47,357 nucleotides of DNA from Pseudomonadota bacterium. GTDB taxonomy: Bacteria; Pseudomonadota; Alphaproteobacteria; Caulobacterales; Caulobacteraceae. Positions 33,332 through 41,725 of the stretch are shown here, piece by piece (position 1 is the first letter of the stretch; the number at the start of each line of letters is the position of its first letter). The notes beneath the pieces are model-generated. The model was given only the letters and a program-made list of their open reading frames with translations. It ran no database searches and was not told the DNA's origin. Where the stretch lies: NCBI GenBank assembly GCA_023445705.1, contig JAEXKM010000475.1, forward strand, positions 1-47,357, given 5' to 3'. The position numbers and the translations under genes were made by a program.

Positions 33332-34918
33332 CTAGCGATCTGGCCAAGGGCCCAGGGGCCGGGACGCACGCAGGACCTTATCCAGGGCGGCCTGCTGAGC
33401 GGCGGGGCCATGGGCCTGCAAGGCCGCCACGACGCGGCGATCAACCTCTCGAACCGCCTGCCCCACCCCAAGACGCATCTGCGAGGGGGCCGCCATGACC
33501 TCCTGGCCAAGCTCGCGGGCCACCAGCAGCTTGGTGCGGGTTCTCGCCACCTGCTCGATCCGGCGGTCTGCGCGCTTGATCTTGCGCTCAAGCGTGCGCC
33601 GCTCGCGCTCGGCCCCGTCCTTGGCCTGCTGGCCCGGATGCAGGCGGGCGGCCACATAGGCTTTTCCAGCCGCAGAGGCCAGCCAATCACGGCGGACCCG
33701 CCAGGCCGCATCGGCCGCCGCCAACGCCTGCCGATCCCGCGTCAGCCGATTGAGTTCGGCATGGGCGGCCCAGACCATCCGGCCAGGCTGGCTGATCCAT
33801 CGCGCAAGGCTCTGACGCTTGCGTCGCGAAGCCTCGATGCGAGCCTGGCTGCGCAGGAGCCTGGCCTGGGCCGCTCGCCGCATCCGAAGGCTTTCACCCA
33901 ACACCTCTTGCGCCACCTCACGGCCACTTGGCCGCTCAGGAACGGCGATCGCATCCAGCTGCCGGCTCCAGCCGGCGCGTTCGGCCACCATGCTTTGGTG
34001 GATGGACTGGAATTCATCGATCACCAGGCCGATCGGGTAGGCCTTGGCCTCTGCCCTCGCGGCCATCTGGTCTTCCAGCGCCGCGATCTCCTGTGGCCGG
34101 CGAAGCCTTTCGGCGTTGCGTTCGGCGATCTTGCGGTTGGTCTCGCCCCGATCCGAGGCCTCGCCGCGCCGCTCCATGGCCGAGGCCGCAGGCCCAAGAT
34201 GCACCGTTGGCTCCCGGCCCTCGCCTTGGGTGCGCAGACTAAGGTGGCTCACCTGCGGCGCTTCTGGCCCCAGAACCTCGCGCAGATGCCGGTTCTGGAT
34301 CTCCGCCCACAGCACCCGCAGCTCCCGCACCACCTCTGGATTATCCCAGGCGCGGCCCTTGAGGCCGAAACCTTCGGCGCTGACCTCCCGGGTGGTGACC
34401 ATTACGTGCGCATGGTGATTGCGCGGGTCGCCGTGTGGGTCGGGACGGTGGATGGCGTAGTCGGCGATCATCCCCTTGGCGACCAGGGCCTCACCCACAA
34501 AATCGCGCAGCAGCTGGTGACGCTGGTGATCCGAAAGCTCGTGCGGCAAGGACAAAAGCACCTCGCGGGCTGTCCTGGAATCCGCCCGACGGTCGGCGGC
34601 CTCGGCCGCATTCCAGAGCCCTTCGCGTTCCAGCAGCCGGCCGGGCGTTTCGCCCGGCGCCATGATCCCAGCCACCACCACCCCGCCTCGGGCGGCGTAG
34701 TCGAAGACCATCTCCAGCCGCTCATCGCGCAGGCGAGTGGCTGAACGATAAGCAGCCGCGGCCACGGCCGAACGCCCCTCACCGCGTTTGATCGCCTGAA
34801 TTTCCAGCCGGTACTGAGCCACCCGTCTTCTCTCCAGCCGACGTCGGCGGGCCTCTGCAACAAGGCTCCGCCTGGGATCGCTAAGGGCCTTGGCCCTTGG
34901 CTCGACCTTGCGCGGCAA
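33332..34918 (-). CDS. MOBQ-type relaxase (MobA/TraA family)
   Basis: A 528-residue relaxase with the MobA/MobL N-terminal domain. A likely catalytic Tyr lies in SAVAAAAYRSATRLRDER and the HUH-type metal motif is NHHAHVMVTTRE. The C-terminal half is an Arg/Gln-rich coiled-coil with no helicase motifs, unlike full TraA proteins of about 1100 residues. It should nick at the oriT and stay covalently bound to the transferred strand. The gene reads away from the adjacent oriT-like site, which lies 28 bp upstream of its start. Confidence 0.9.
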   Translation of the reverse strand: MPRKVEPRAKALSDPRRSLVAEARRRRLERRRVAQYRLEIQAIKRGEGRSAVAAAAYRSATRLRDERLEMVFDYAARGGVVVAGIMAPGETPGRLLEREGLWNAAEAADRRADSRTAREVLLSLPHELSDHQRHQLLRDFVGEALVAKGMIADYAIHRPDPHGDPRNHHAHVMVTTREVSAEGFGLKGRAWDNPEVVRELRVLWAEIQNRHLREVLGPEAPQVSHLSLRTQGEGREPTVHLGPAASAMERRGEASDRGETNRKIAERNAERLRRPQEIAALEDQMAARAEAKAYPIGLVIDEFQSIHQSMVAERAGWSRQLDAIAVPERPSGREVAQEVLGESLRMRRAAQARLLRSQARIEASRRKRQSLARWISQPGRMVWAAHAELNRLTRDRQALAAADAAWRVRRDWLASAAGKAYVAARLHPGQQAKDGAERERRTLERKIKRADRRIEQVARTRTKLLVARELGQEVMAAPSQMRLGVGQAVREVDRRVVAALQAHGPAAQQAALDKVLRASRPLGPWPDR

Positions 34919-34945
34919 GGTCGAAGGTCGGCGCGCCGACCGCAG

Positions 34946-34975
34946 GCATTCAACGAATGCATAACTGCGCCCTTG
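34946..34975 (+). other. origin of transfer (oriT), MOBQ type
   Basis: An inverted repeat GCATTC-AAC-GAATGC (34946-34960) directly abuts ATAACTGCG-CCCTTG (34961-34975). The latter matches the RSF1010/Ti-type nick region (TAAnTGCG|CCCT), with the nick expected between 34969 and 34970. It lies in the 133-bp gap between the divergent relaxase and TraD-like genes, the usual place for oriT. Assigned by motif and position, not by experiment. Confidence 0.8.
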
Positions 34976-35051
34976 TCACACCAACGCTTCAACCGCTACG
35001 CTTCCCCTCGCCCCTGGTCAAGCCGCCGACCGCCACCACGGACCAAACCCC

Positions 35052-35567
35052 ATGGCCCCCGCCAGGCCCCGCGCCCGCCCCGGCAAGAACGAAACGCCCG
35101 AGCAGCGCGCCCGTCGCCTTGCGGCCCTGGCGGTCACCCTCGCCGAACGCGAACACCGCGCCGCCAGCGCCCTGGCCGCCGCCACCGGCGCCCTTCCCCG
35201 CAACCGCAGCCATGTCCTGCCGCTGGAAGCCATCGAAGACGAGACACGCCGCCTTGCGGTCTGGCAGGCGCGGGTGGAGCGGCTCGAAGCCCTGCTGGAT
35301 CGCACCGAGCGTCGCCGTGAGGCCCGGGCCAAGATCGTGCTCGGCGCAAGTCTGCTGGCCGAGGCCCGGGACGGTGATCGCGACGACCTGCTGAAAACCC
35401 TTGTGGACGTGCTGGACCGCCGGGTCCTGCGCCCCCGCGACCGCCAGGCCTTGGCCGAGACCCTCGGCCTGCCCTTGCAAGCCCTGCCCGCACGCGCCGC
35501 TCCCGAGCTTCCCGACTTCGAGGCCATGGCGGCCGCCCGGCTGGCCAAGCAGCCGCCGCCCCGCTGA
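35052..35567 (+). CDS. TraC/TraD-like mobilisation accessory protein
   Basis: A 171-residue, highly charged helical protein. It has an Arg-rich N-terminus and a central RREARAKIVLGASLLAEARDG followed by LLKTLVDVLDRRVLRPRDR, which resembles the TraD family of Ti-like plasmids (Pfam TraD). It begins about 75 bp from the oriT site, divergent from the relaxase, as traC/traD genes do. Such proteins help build the relaxosome. It ends one base before the convergent SleB-like gene stop. Confidence 0.7.
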   Translation: MAPARPRARPGKNETPEQRARRLAALAVTLAEREHRAASALAAATGALPRNRSHVLPLEAIEDETRRLAVWQARVERLEALLDRTERRREARAKIVLGASLLAEARDGDRDDLLKTLVDVLDRRVLRPRDRQALAETLGLPLQALPARAAPELPDFEAMAAARLAKQPPPR

Positions 35568-35568
35568 C

Positions 35569-36213
35569 CTAGGGCGCCTGTCGCGCGTCCTCGGCGATCT
35601 CTCCGCTTTCCAGGACGAAGAGGCCACGAACGCCAGGATGACCCGATAGCCCGAGGGCCCCGCCCGCCGGCTTGAAGGTCTCAGCGCCGCTGGCGGGATA
35701 GAAGCTATGGTCGCCAATGACCGCGCTCGGCCGCCGTCCGCCAAAATCAACGAGGGCGGGGGAGACCGCCCCGGCCCGGGCCCGTTCGGCGACGATGGCG
35801 GGATTTTGGAAATAGAGCGCCCCGCCGGTCGGATCGGGAAGCCTGCCCTCAAGCGCCAGGTTGAGGATGACCTCGATGCGGGCGCGTTGCGTCGGCGAGA
35901 CCGGCGCCAGACGCCGCCAGTCGCCGCCAGCCCGCCACACCGGCTCAAACTGGCGCGGCGCATTGAGCACCGCCTCAATGCTCGAGCCCCAGGCCCCGCT
36001 GTCCAACCGGTTGAGCACCGTAAACACTACCCCGGCAAGGCCGCCATCCCCCTGCCCTGCCGCCTCGGCGTAGGCGACGCGCGCGATCGCCTCGCGCGCG
36101 CCCGGCGCCTCGACCTTGGCCTTCAAGGCCGCAAGTTCGGCCGAGCCTGCAGCCGTCGCCCAGACGGCGCCGACAACGGCGATCAGGACGGCGTTGAGAA
36201 CCCTGCGCCTCAC
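35569..36213 (-). CDS. SleB-type cell wall hydrolase
   Basis: A 214-residue protein with an N-terminal signal or anchor (VLIAVVGAVWATAAGSAE) and a Hydrolase_2/SleB domain. Seen are the catalytic-region glutamate in ARVAYAEAAGQGDGGLAGVVFTVLNR, PRQFEPVW, and GALYFQNPAIV with GDHSFY. Family enzymes cleave peptidoglycan. In transfer regions they open the wall for the secretion channel. The GTG start at 36213 overlaps the traF stop (GTGA), so both are one operon. Confidence 0.85.
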   Translation of the reverse strand: MRRRVLNAVLIAVVGAVWATAAGSAELAALKAKVEAPGAREAIARVAYAEAAGQGDGGLAGVVFTVLNRLDSGAWGSSIEAVLNAPRQFEPVWRAGGDWRRLAPVSPTQRARIEVILNLALEGRLPDPTGGALYFQNPAIVAERARAGAVSPALVDFGGRRPSAVIGDHSFYPASGAETFKPAGGALGLSGHPGVRGLFVLESGEIAEDARQAP

Positions 36214-36704
36214 CTCACCACCCACAGGGGCCGGAAGACGCCGATCAGATCGGTGTCGCGGACCGGCCCGAAATAGCGGCTGTCGAAGCTCTTGGGGATA
36301 CGGCTCGAAAACGCGGCATATTCTCCGGCGCCCAGGACCCGGCAGCCCTGCCAGTGCGGAAGCTCGCGCCCGGCGCTGTCGCGCTCGATCACCGCCCCGA
36401 GCGCCTCGCCATCAAGGACCAGCATCTGACCTTCGATGCAAAGCTGCGCTCCAGGTCCAGCCACCAGCTCCTTGAGGATGCCGCCGCGGCCGATCTGCGG
36501 CATGTGGGCGGCGACATAGGTCCTGGCCGCGGGCGGCGGATGAAAGGCCACGAGCCGTCCCGGCCCCGGCTGCGCCAACGAGCGCACATAGAACCCGACC
36601 GGCTCGCTCGCAGATCCGTTGAAGAGAAGTAGCGGCTGCGGCGCAGCTAGGCTGGCGAGAGCGACTGCGGCCGGGAGGCAGCACCAGGCAAGACGGCGGT
36701 CCAT
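36210..36704 (-). CDS. traF: conjugal transfer signal peptidase TraF (S26)
   Basis: A 164-residue S26-family serine peptidase that in RP4/Ti systems matures and cyclises pilin. The N-terminal hydrophobic segment is followed by the Ser motif LLFNGSASEPVGFY, the Lys region GGILKELVAGPG and the family end phrase SFDSRYFGPV. A pilin gene (trbC) is not present in the window, so its substrate would be encoded elsewhere. Coupled to the SleB-like gene downstream. Confidence 0.88.
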   Translation of the reverse strand: MDRRLAWCCLPAAVALASLAAPQPLLLFNGSASEPVGFYVRSLAQPGPGRLVAFHPPPAARTYVAAHMPQIGRGGILKELVAGPGAQLCIEGQMLVLDGEALGAVIERDSAGRELPHWQGCRVLGAGEYAAFSSRIPKSFDSRYFGPVRDTDLIGVFRPLWVVR

Positions 36705-36768
36705 AGCCTGCGAGCATCAGCCGGCCGGCCAGCCTCCGGCAATTCCGCAGAACTCAGGATGTCGCGTC

Positions 36769-36811
36769 GGTCACTGAAACCCCGAACCTTGCCGACTTGC
36801 CAATTGGCAAG
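36769..36811. repeat. iteron-like repeat plus palindrome downstream of parB
   Basis: GGTCACTGAAACCCCGAA begins at 36769 and matches the repeats at the 3' side of repA. A palindrome core CTTGCCAATTGGCAAG follows at 36796-36811, ending just before the parB stop. The same palindrome occurs three times upstream of repA. It is a candidate partition or replication site. Confidence 0.6.
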
Positions 36812-36812
36812 C

Positions 36813-37844
36813 TCAGCGCGCGGGGCGCAGCTTGGCCAGTTCCCGCTCGAAGGCGGCGAGGAAGTCGGCGTTGGGGGCCTCAGCATCGAGCGCGAGCTCC
36901 AGGACCACCTTGCTCGCTCCCTTCGGCTTCAGACTGAAGAGCGGGACCGCCTTGTCGTTCTTCACCAGCTTAGGCGCAGCAGGCCGCGGCGCGGCCGGGC
37001 CCTGCCCAAGGGCTGCGGCCTTCAACGCCGCCACCACCTTGGCCGGCTCCAGCGAGGGCTGGCCCGCGGCGCGGCGCGCGGCCTGGACTTCGGCGAGCTT
37101 CTTGGCCTCGGCCATCATCCGGCTGCGGGCCGGATCGGCCGCCAGGTGCGGCTTGAGCTCGCGGGCGTGGTTTTCGCGCAAGGCCAGCACATCCCCGAAC
37201 GCCTCGACCACGCCGCGGGGCAGCTTGGCCAGATCCAGGAACCTGGAGAGCCAGGTCTCCTTGACCTCGAGCCGCTCGGCCATGCGCCGGGCCACGCCGC
37301 CGTAATAGGTCTCCACCGCCTCGCGGTAGTCGAGGGCGCGTTCATAGTCGCTGATGTCCAGGCGCGAGCGGTTTTCCACATCCGCGAGCCGGAACGCCGC
37401 CTCGTCGGTAAGCTCGCGCTCCTCGATCAGGAACTTGATGTCCCGGTGCTCGACCTGGCGCAGATAGCTGATCGACCAGTGCCGGCGGGCCCCGCAGATG
37501 ACCTCGTAGTCGTAGTTCGCGTCGCCCTCGATGCGGCGCACGATGGCCGGAAACTCCTGGGCGCCCTGCGCGCGCAGGCTTTCCAGCAGATCCCCGCAGA
37601 CCTCCGGCGAGAGCAGGTCATAGCGGCGATTGTGCCGAACCCACATCTTGCAGCGGGCCGGATCCACCAGCCGCAGGGTCTTTTCCTTGATGTCGCCGGA
37701 GGTGACCCTGGCCAGGGCCGACAGTCGCTCGGTGACGCGGCCGGGGATGACGGGCGCTGCCCCCTCCCCTGCCGATGACGGGGTTTCAGTGACCGGTGCG
37801 ACCAGACCAGCCAGGATTGAGCGGTTCTTGCCTGTCGTGGACAT
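36813..37844 (-). CDS. parB: plasmid partition protein ParB
   Basis: A 343-residue ParB/RepB-type DNA-binding protein. The N-terminal nuclease-like box reads MWVRHNRRYDLLSPEVCGDLLESLRAQGAQEFP with the GARRHW motif. The central HTH (VARRMAERLEVKETWLSRFLDLAKLP) and C-terminal dimerisation part follow. It binds centromere sites and stimulates ParA. The gene lies 11 bp downstream of parA. A palindrome just past its 3' end and three more upstream of repA are candidate binding sites. Confidence 0.92.
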   Translation of the reverse strand: MSTTGKNRSILAGLVAPVTETPSSAGEGAAPVIPGRVTERLSALARVTSGDIKEKTLRLVDPARCKMWVRHNRRYDLLSPEVCGDLLESLRAQGAQEFPAIVRRIEGDANYDYEVICGARRHWSISYLRQVEHRDIKFLIEERELTDEAAFRLADVENRSRLDISDYERALDYREAVETYYGGVARRMAERLEVKETWLSRFLDLAKLPRGVVEAFGDVLALRENHARELKPHLAADPARSRMMAEAKKLAEVQAARRAAGQPSLEPAKVVAALKAAALGQGPAAPRPAAPKLVKNDKAVPLFSLKPKGASKVVLELALDAEAPNADFLAAFERELAKLRPAR

Positions 37845-37855
37845 CGACTATCTCC

Positions 37856-39064
37856 CTAAGCAAGCCCGAGCCGGCGAAGCTCTGCCCGATGGCTCGGCCA
37901 GGCCTTGCGGATCAGCAGTTCGATCTCGCCGTTCACCCGATCAAGATTGTTGCGGCAGCGCTCGTGCGTGCGGTTCCCGCCGGGCGGGATCTCATAGACG
38001 GTGCGCAGCTGGACGTTGGCGTTGTCGATCTCGGCGGAGTCCAGCAGCGAGGCGTTGAGCATGTCGACGCCAAACACCGCCTCCATCATCTCGCGGATCT
38101 GCACATGGGCGCTCTTGCCTTCGTCGACCTTGGTGGCGACGACGCGGAGGAAATGGTAGCCGCGCTTGCCCAGGCCGTGCTCGTCGAGCACCTCGAGGGT
38201 GTCGACGATCATCCGCAGGAAGTGGGCGGTCGAGGCGAAATCGACCGTCGACGGCGGGGTCGGGATCAGCAGGGCGTTGGCGGCCCGTAGCACCGCCAGC
38301 GAGATCATGCCCAGAGCCGGCGGCGGGTCGAGTAGGACTACGTCATACCGCTCGGCCATACTTTCCACCCCGCGGCGAAGGCGCTCGAGCGCATCTGCGT
38401 TGCCCCGCATCCGAGCTGCGGCCTCGTACTCGGCCTGATAGAGCCCCAGATTGGACGGGATAAGGTCGATCCCCGGCCAGGCGGTCGGGCGGAGAGCGTA
38501 CTGCAGGTCAGGCGCCCCGCCATGCCGGAAGAACGGCAGCAGGGTTTCTTCGTCGTCGATGTCTATGTCGGGGTTGAACCCGCAGAGCGTGGTCGAGCTC
38601 GCCTGGCTGTCGCAGTCGACGATCGCCACCCGGTAGCCTTTCAGCGCCAAGTATTGGGCGATGTGGCAGGTGAGCGTGCTCTTGCCCACCCCGCCCTTGA
38701 AGTTCTGCACCGCCAGGATGATCGGCGGATCGCCCTCCCCGCGCCGGGGCCGGGTCCCAAAGACGTCGCGCATATGGTTCACTTCGGCCAGGCTGTAGCC
38801 CTCACGCCGGCCGTTGGCGCTCAGGCGCGGCGGCGGCAGGCGCCCCTCGGCCTCGGCCTGCCGGATGGCTTCGGAGCTGCGGCCGACCATTTCGGCGGTT
38901 TTGGTGATGGTGAAGCGGAAGTCGACGATCTTCTCATCGCCCGGCGCAAAGACGCTGGCCCGCAAGCGGGAGATCACATCCTCGGCCCGCTGGTTGAGCG
39001 CGGCCATGGCGTCAAGCAGCACCGGACCTGAAACCGGCTCTTTCACATCGGCGACAGGCGACAT
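37856..39064 (-). CDS. parA: plasmid partition ATPase ParA
   Basis: A 402-residue Walker-type ParA with an N-terminal winged-helix domain (TAEMVGRSSEAIRQAEAEGRL and GYSLAEVNHMRDVFGTRP), the type Ia form that also represses its own operon. The deviant Walker A is QNFKGGVGKST; IVDCDSQASST and VVLLDPPPALG follow. The ATG at 39064 has AGGAGG seven bases upstream. With parB it forms the partition operon; repA is encoded upstream on the same strand. Confidence 0.95.
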   Translation of the reverse strand: MSPVADVKEPVSGPVLLDAMAALNQRAEDVISRLRASVFAPGDEKIVDFRFTITKTAEMVGRSSEAIRQAEAEGRLPPPRLSANGRREGYSLAEVNHMRDVFGTRPRRGEGDPPIILAVQNFKGGVGKSTLTCHIAQYLALKGYRVAIVDCDSQASSTTLCGFNPDIDIDDEETLLPFFRHGGAPDLQYALRPTAWPGIDLIPSNLGLYQAEYEAAARMRGNADALERLRRGVESMAERYDVVLLDPPPALGMISLAVLRAANALLIPTPPSTVDFASTAHFLRMIVDTLEVLDEHGLGKRGYHFLRVVATKVDEGKSAHVQIREMMEAVFGVDMLNASLLDSAEIDNANVQLRTVYEIPPGGNRTHERCRNNLDRVNGEIELLIRKAWPSHRAELRRLGLA

Positions 39065-39303
39065 GGGCGGGCCTCCTTTGCAAATTCCAGCTTGGCTATC
39101 GTGATTTTGCCAAGTTGTCCTTCGCAATGGTAAACGCCGCCTTAATTTAGCGCGGGCGAGCGCGAACCCTCATGGTTCGCGTACCGCCCAAGCCAGCCTC
39201 TCCGCCGCCCCGTTAGGAAGATTCGATAATGGGCAGGTTAGAAGGCTTAAGCGCCGCCACGGCGCTGAAAAACCAAGCGCCACAACGCTTTCCAAACATG
39301 GGC
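39065..39303. promoter_or_regulatory. parA upstream region with inverted repeats
   Basis: No gene. Three symmetric elements are visible: CTTGGC...GCCAAG at about 39091-39113, CGCGAACC-(5)-GGTTCGCG at 39161-39181, and AGCGCCG-(3)-CGGCGCT at 39250-39266. The first shares half-sites with the TTGCCAATTGGCAA palindromes and lies close to the parA start, so it may be the ParA/ParB operator. The others could be terminator-like hairpins after repA or replication-origin structures. Confidence 0.45.
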
Positions 39304-39390
39304 GGTCACCGATACCCCGAGTGACGGTCACCGAACCCCCGAGGCCACGGTCACTGAAACCCCGGGCTCTCGGTCACTGATCCCCCGAGG
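39304..39390. repeat. four iteron-like direct repeats at the 3' end of repA
   Basis: GGTCACyGAxxCCCCG-type units begin at 39304, 39326, 39349 and 39372, spaced 22-23 bp. The last covers the repA stop codon. Single copies also lie at 36769 and 41225. Regular spacing of about two helical turns next to repA is the pattern of iterons bound by a replication initiator. This stretch is the best candidate for part of the replication origin or copy-control site. Confidence 0.65.
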
Positions 39391-40348
39391 AAGCGCGCCG
39401 CCGCGCAAACATCGCGTCGACCTCCCCTGCCCTCTCGTCCTCCTGGGCCCGCCGGGCGTCTGATTCTGAAAGCGCCAGGATGCTTGCCTTGAGCTTTGCC
39501 TTCTCGGCGGCGTCGCGGCGCACGAAATGGATCGCAGCGGCGCCGTCGCGGGTCGTGGTCGGAGAGAGCGCGTAGTCGGGCAAGTCGTCGGCCGCGACGA
39601 TCTTCTTCATCAGGTAGGCGAACTGCTTGAGCGGGCTCTCGCTGCCGGTCTTCTCGTGCAAGACGCTCAGCCGGCAGACCCATCCGTCGGGCTGGTCGCC
39701 GGCGTGCTTGCGGGCGATCCGGTAGATGGCCCGCTCCAGCCCGCCTGATAGCGTGAAGTAATCAGGGTGTAGGGTGAGCAGCGAGCGCTCCTTGAGCACG
39801 CCTTCATAGACCCAGTTTGAAAGCGTCAGGCTCAGACCCTTGGACGCTCCCGTCACTGGATCGGTCTCCAGCACGAACTCGTCGAGCCAGCCGAACTGGG
39901 CGCGCTTGTTGCGCTTGGGCGCCCGGATCGAGGTTTCGATGACCGTCGACTGCAAGCGCTCGAGCGCCGCCTCCAGCTCCTTGTAACCCTTGCCGCCGGT
40001 GTCCCGGCGGATGGCCCGCAAGAGCTCGTAGGCGCTGATGTGGATGGTCCGCGGGAGATCGTTCGAACCAGCTTCGCGCATCTGATTGAGGCGTGAGGTC
40101 GCCCAGATCAGGATGTCGGCGTCCCAGATGGTGGCGATGCCAAAGCGCGGGTTGGCGCTGACATGCACCCAGACGTCACCGTCGGGACTGGTGTACTCGA
40201 TCGGCTTGAGCCGCTTGCGCTTGCTGAGCGCGAAGAAGGGCCGCTCCATCACCTCCCGCTGGTCCTTCAGCCGAAGGTCCCCCATGCGGGGCATGAAGAG
40301 ATCGAACTCCTGCTGGCGAATCGCGCGCTTGGACATGACGGGGTCCAT
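39374..40348 (-). CDS. repA: plasmid replication initiator RepA (RPA family)
   Basis: About 324 residues of the alphaproteobacterial replication-protein-A family (Pfam RPA). The sequence has QQEFDLFMPRMGDLRLKDQREVMERPFFALSKRKR, WVHVSANPRFGIATIWDADILIWATSRLNQ, RTIHISAYELLRAIRRDTGGKGYKEL and YFTLSGGLERAIYRIARKHAG. It starts the plasmid by binding iterons; four such repeats lie at the 3' end of the gene. The ATG at 40348 is chosen; longer frames run into the palindromes. It is followed downstream by parA and parB on the same strand. Confidence 0.93.
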   Translation of the reverse strand: MDPVMSKRAIRQQEFDLFMPRMGDLRLKDQREVMERPFFALSKRKRLKPIEYTSPDGDVWVHVSANPRFGIATIWDADILIWATSRLNQMREAGSNDLPRTIHISAYELLRAIRRDTGGKGYKELEAALERLQSTVIETSIRAPKRNKRAQFGWLDEFVLETDPVTGASKGLSLTLSNWVYEGVLKERSLLTLHPDYFTLSGGLERAIYRIARKHAGDQPDGWVCRLSVLHEKTGSESPLKQFAYLMKKIVAADDLPDYALSPTTTRDGAAAIHFVRRDAAEKAKLKASILALSESDARRAQEDERAGEVDAMFARRRASSGDQ

Positions 40349-40385
40349 TGTGCCCAAAGCCTGGGAAGAAGGGCAGGGGAGGGCG

Positions 40386-40571
40386 AACTTGCCAATTGGC
40401 AAGTTCGGCAAACGGCTCACCCGCCGCGCCGAAATTCCTCGGCCGATCTCAAACTTGCCAATTGGCAAGTCGCCCCACCGGACGCCCACCTACGCATCCC
40501 CGGGCCGCACCAGCTGCTGCTTACCACTCCCAACGGCGACGGCTTTCCACCAACTTGCCAATTGGCAAGTT
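40386..40571. repeat. three copies of a 20-bp palindrome upstream of repA
   Basis: AACTTGCCAATTGGCAAGTT occurs complete at 40386-40405 and 40552-40571, and with one end base changed at 40452-40470. A fourth, shorter copy lies at 36796-36811 beside parB. Spacings between the three are 66 and 100 bp. They fill the gap between repA and the DUF1612 gene; the third ends on the first base of that gene's stop codon. Likely ParB-binding (centromere) sites or RepA operators. Confidence 0.7.
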
Positions 40572-41593
40572 CACACCCGCCAAGCCCGAAAGCGCGACCG
40601 TCCGCTGATCTCGGCCACGACCGAGCCGAGCTCTTCGAGCGAGCGACGGGCGCTCTGCTGGGTAACGCCGAGCCGCGCTGCGATCATCGGCGCGGTGACC
40701 ACGGGCGAGGCCATGAGGAGCTCCATCACTTCGCCGGCCCGGGCGTGGGCGCGGCGACCTTCGACCTGCCGCGCCATCACCTGGCGTGCGAGCGCCAGCC
40801 GCTTGAGTTCAGCCTGGCCCTCGTCAGCGGCTTCCTTCATGACCAGGAGCCAGTAGGCGAGACGCCGCATCACCGAGCCGCCTCGCAACTCTCGGCCCCG
40901 TCGCTGGATGTTGCGAAGGCCCGCCTCAAGACCGAGGAGGTGGCTGACCACGCGCCGCTCCCGCTGCAGCCAAAGGCCCACCGCGATGGCGCCGAGGTAG
41001 CGCTGGCGGGGCAGGGGATCGATGATCCACCAAGCTTCCAGCAGCCCGGCTGCGCGCAGGAGGGCAGGAATGTCGGTATCCAGCGCCGACGCCACGTCCA
41101 GCCATTCGGCCATCCCTTCGCGCGCGCTGGCGGCCTCGCCGTCCTCGAGCCCTCGCAGCATCCGCTCAAGCCGCTCGATCATGCCGGGCCGGTCGGGGTC
41201 CTCACGCAGCAACGGGCGCGGCCTGGTCACTGATCCCCCGACAGCAGCCGGCGGCTTGGCCCGCTGGCCAGCCAGCCAGGTCAGGCCATCGAGATCGAGC
41301 AGGGAAGGCCCGCCGATCACCGCCTTGCGCCGCGCGGCGACCACGCCGTGGGCCGCACGAAGCCCTGCATTGGGTAAGTGCAGGTCCATGCCCTCGTCGT
41401 GCAGGACAAGGTCCTCCAGCCGCGTGACCTCGCCTTGCGTCCAGCTCCAGGCGATCGCCTCTGCAAAATCGCGGCGGGCGGCGAACCCCACCCTCCAGGG
41501 GCAGGCGGCGACCTGCTCATCGAGGCGGCTCACCGCCTCATCGGCCGCCGACAGACGTGAGAAAACCAGGTCCGCAGACGCTTCAAGCAGCAT
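40571..41593 (-). CDS. DUF1612/HTH plasmid protein (RHE_PE00001-like)
   Basis: A 340-residue protein with a DUF1612-type region (AWSWTQGEVTRLEDLVLHDEG and later HLLGLEAGLRNIQRR) and a C-terminal HTH (VVTAPMIAARLGVTQQSARRSL). The family, often called RHE_PE00001, is common near replication genes on alphaproteobacterial plasmids. It is probably a DNA-binding regulator; its targets are not known. It contains an extra iteron-like unit at 41225. The gene stops at the last palindrome upstream of repA. Confidence 0.78.
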   Translation of the reverse strand: MLLEASADLVFSRLSAADEAVSRLDEQVAACPWRVGFAARRDFAEAIAWSWTQGEVTRLEDLVLHDEGMDLHLPNAGLRAAHGVVAARRKAVIGGPSLLDLDGLTWLAGQRAKPPAAVGGSVTRPRPLLREDPDRPGMIERLERMLRGLEDGEAASAREGMAEWLDVASALDTDIPALLRAAGLLEAWWIIDPLPRQRYLGAIAVGLWLQRERRVVSHLLGLEAGLRNIQRRGRELRGGSVMRRLAYWLLVMKEAADEGQAELKRLALARQVMARQVEGRRAHARAGEVMELLMASPVVTAPMIAARLGVTQQSARRSLEELGSVVAEISGRSRFRAWRV

Positions 41594-41692
41594 GTGAAAA
41601 TCCCCGTTAAAACAGAGCCTTCACTCAGGCGACGAACACTTATTAACCCAAACTTTACCTTGCTTAACGCTTCCCGCAAGCCAGCGGACAAA

Positions 41693-41718
41693 GCCGCGGC
41701 GCCAACCGGCGCCGCGGC
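41693..41718 (-). terminator. rho-independent-like terminator after ssb
   Basis: An 11-bp perfect stem (GCCGCGGCGCC with GGCGCCGCGGC) around a 4-base loop lies eight bases after the ssb stop. On the minus strand it is followed by TTTGT. The strong GC stem with a short T-run fits an intrinsic terminator for ssb. Confidence 0.65.
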
Positions 41719-41725
41719 CCTGAAC

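Noticed and set aside
33410..34744. A 444-codon open frame antisense to the relaxase gene
   Set aside because: Codon-phase shadow of a well-supported relaxase; the product has no motifs and high Arg/Pro/His content.
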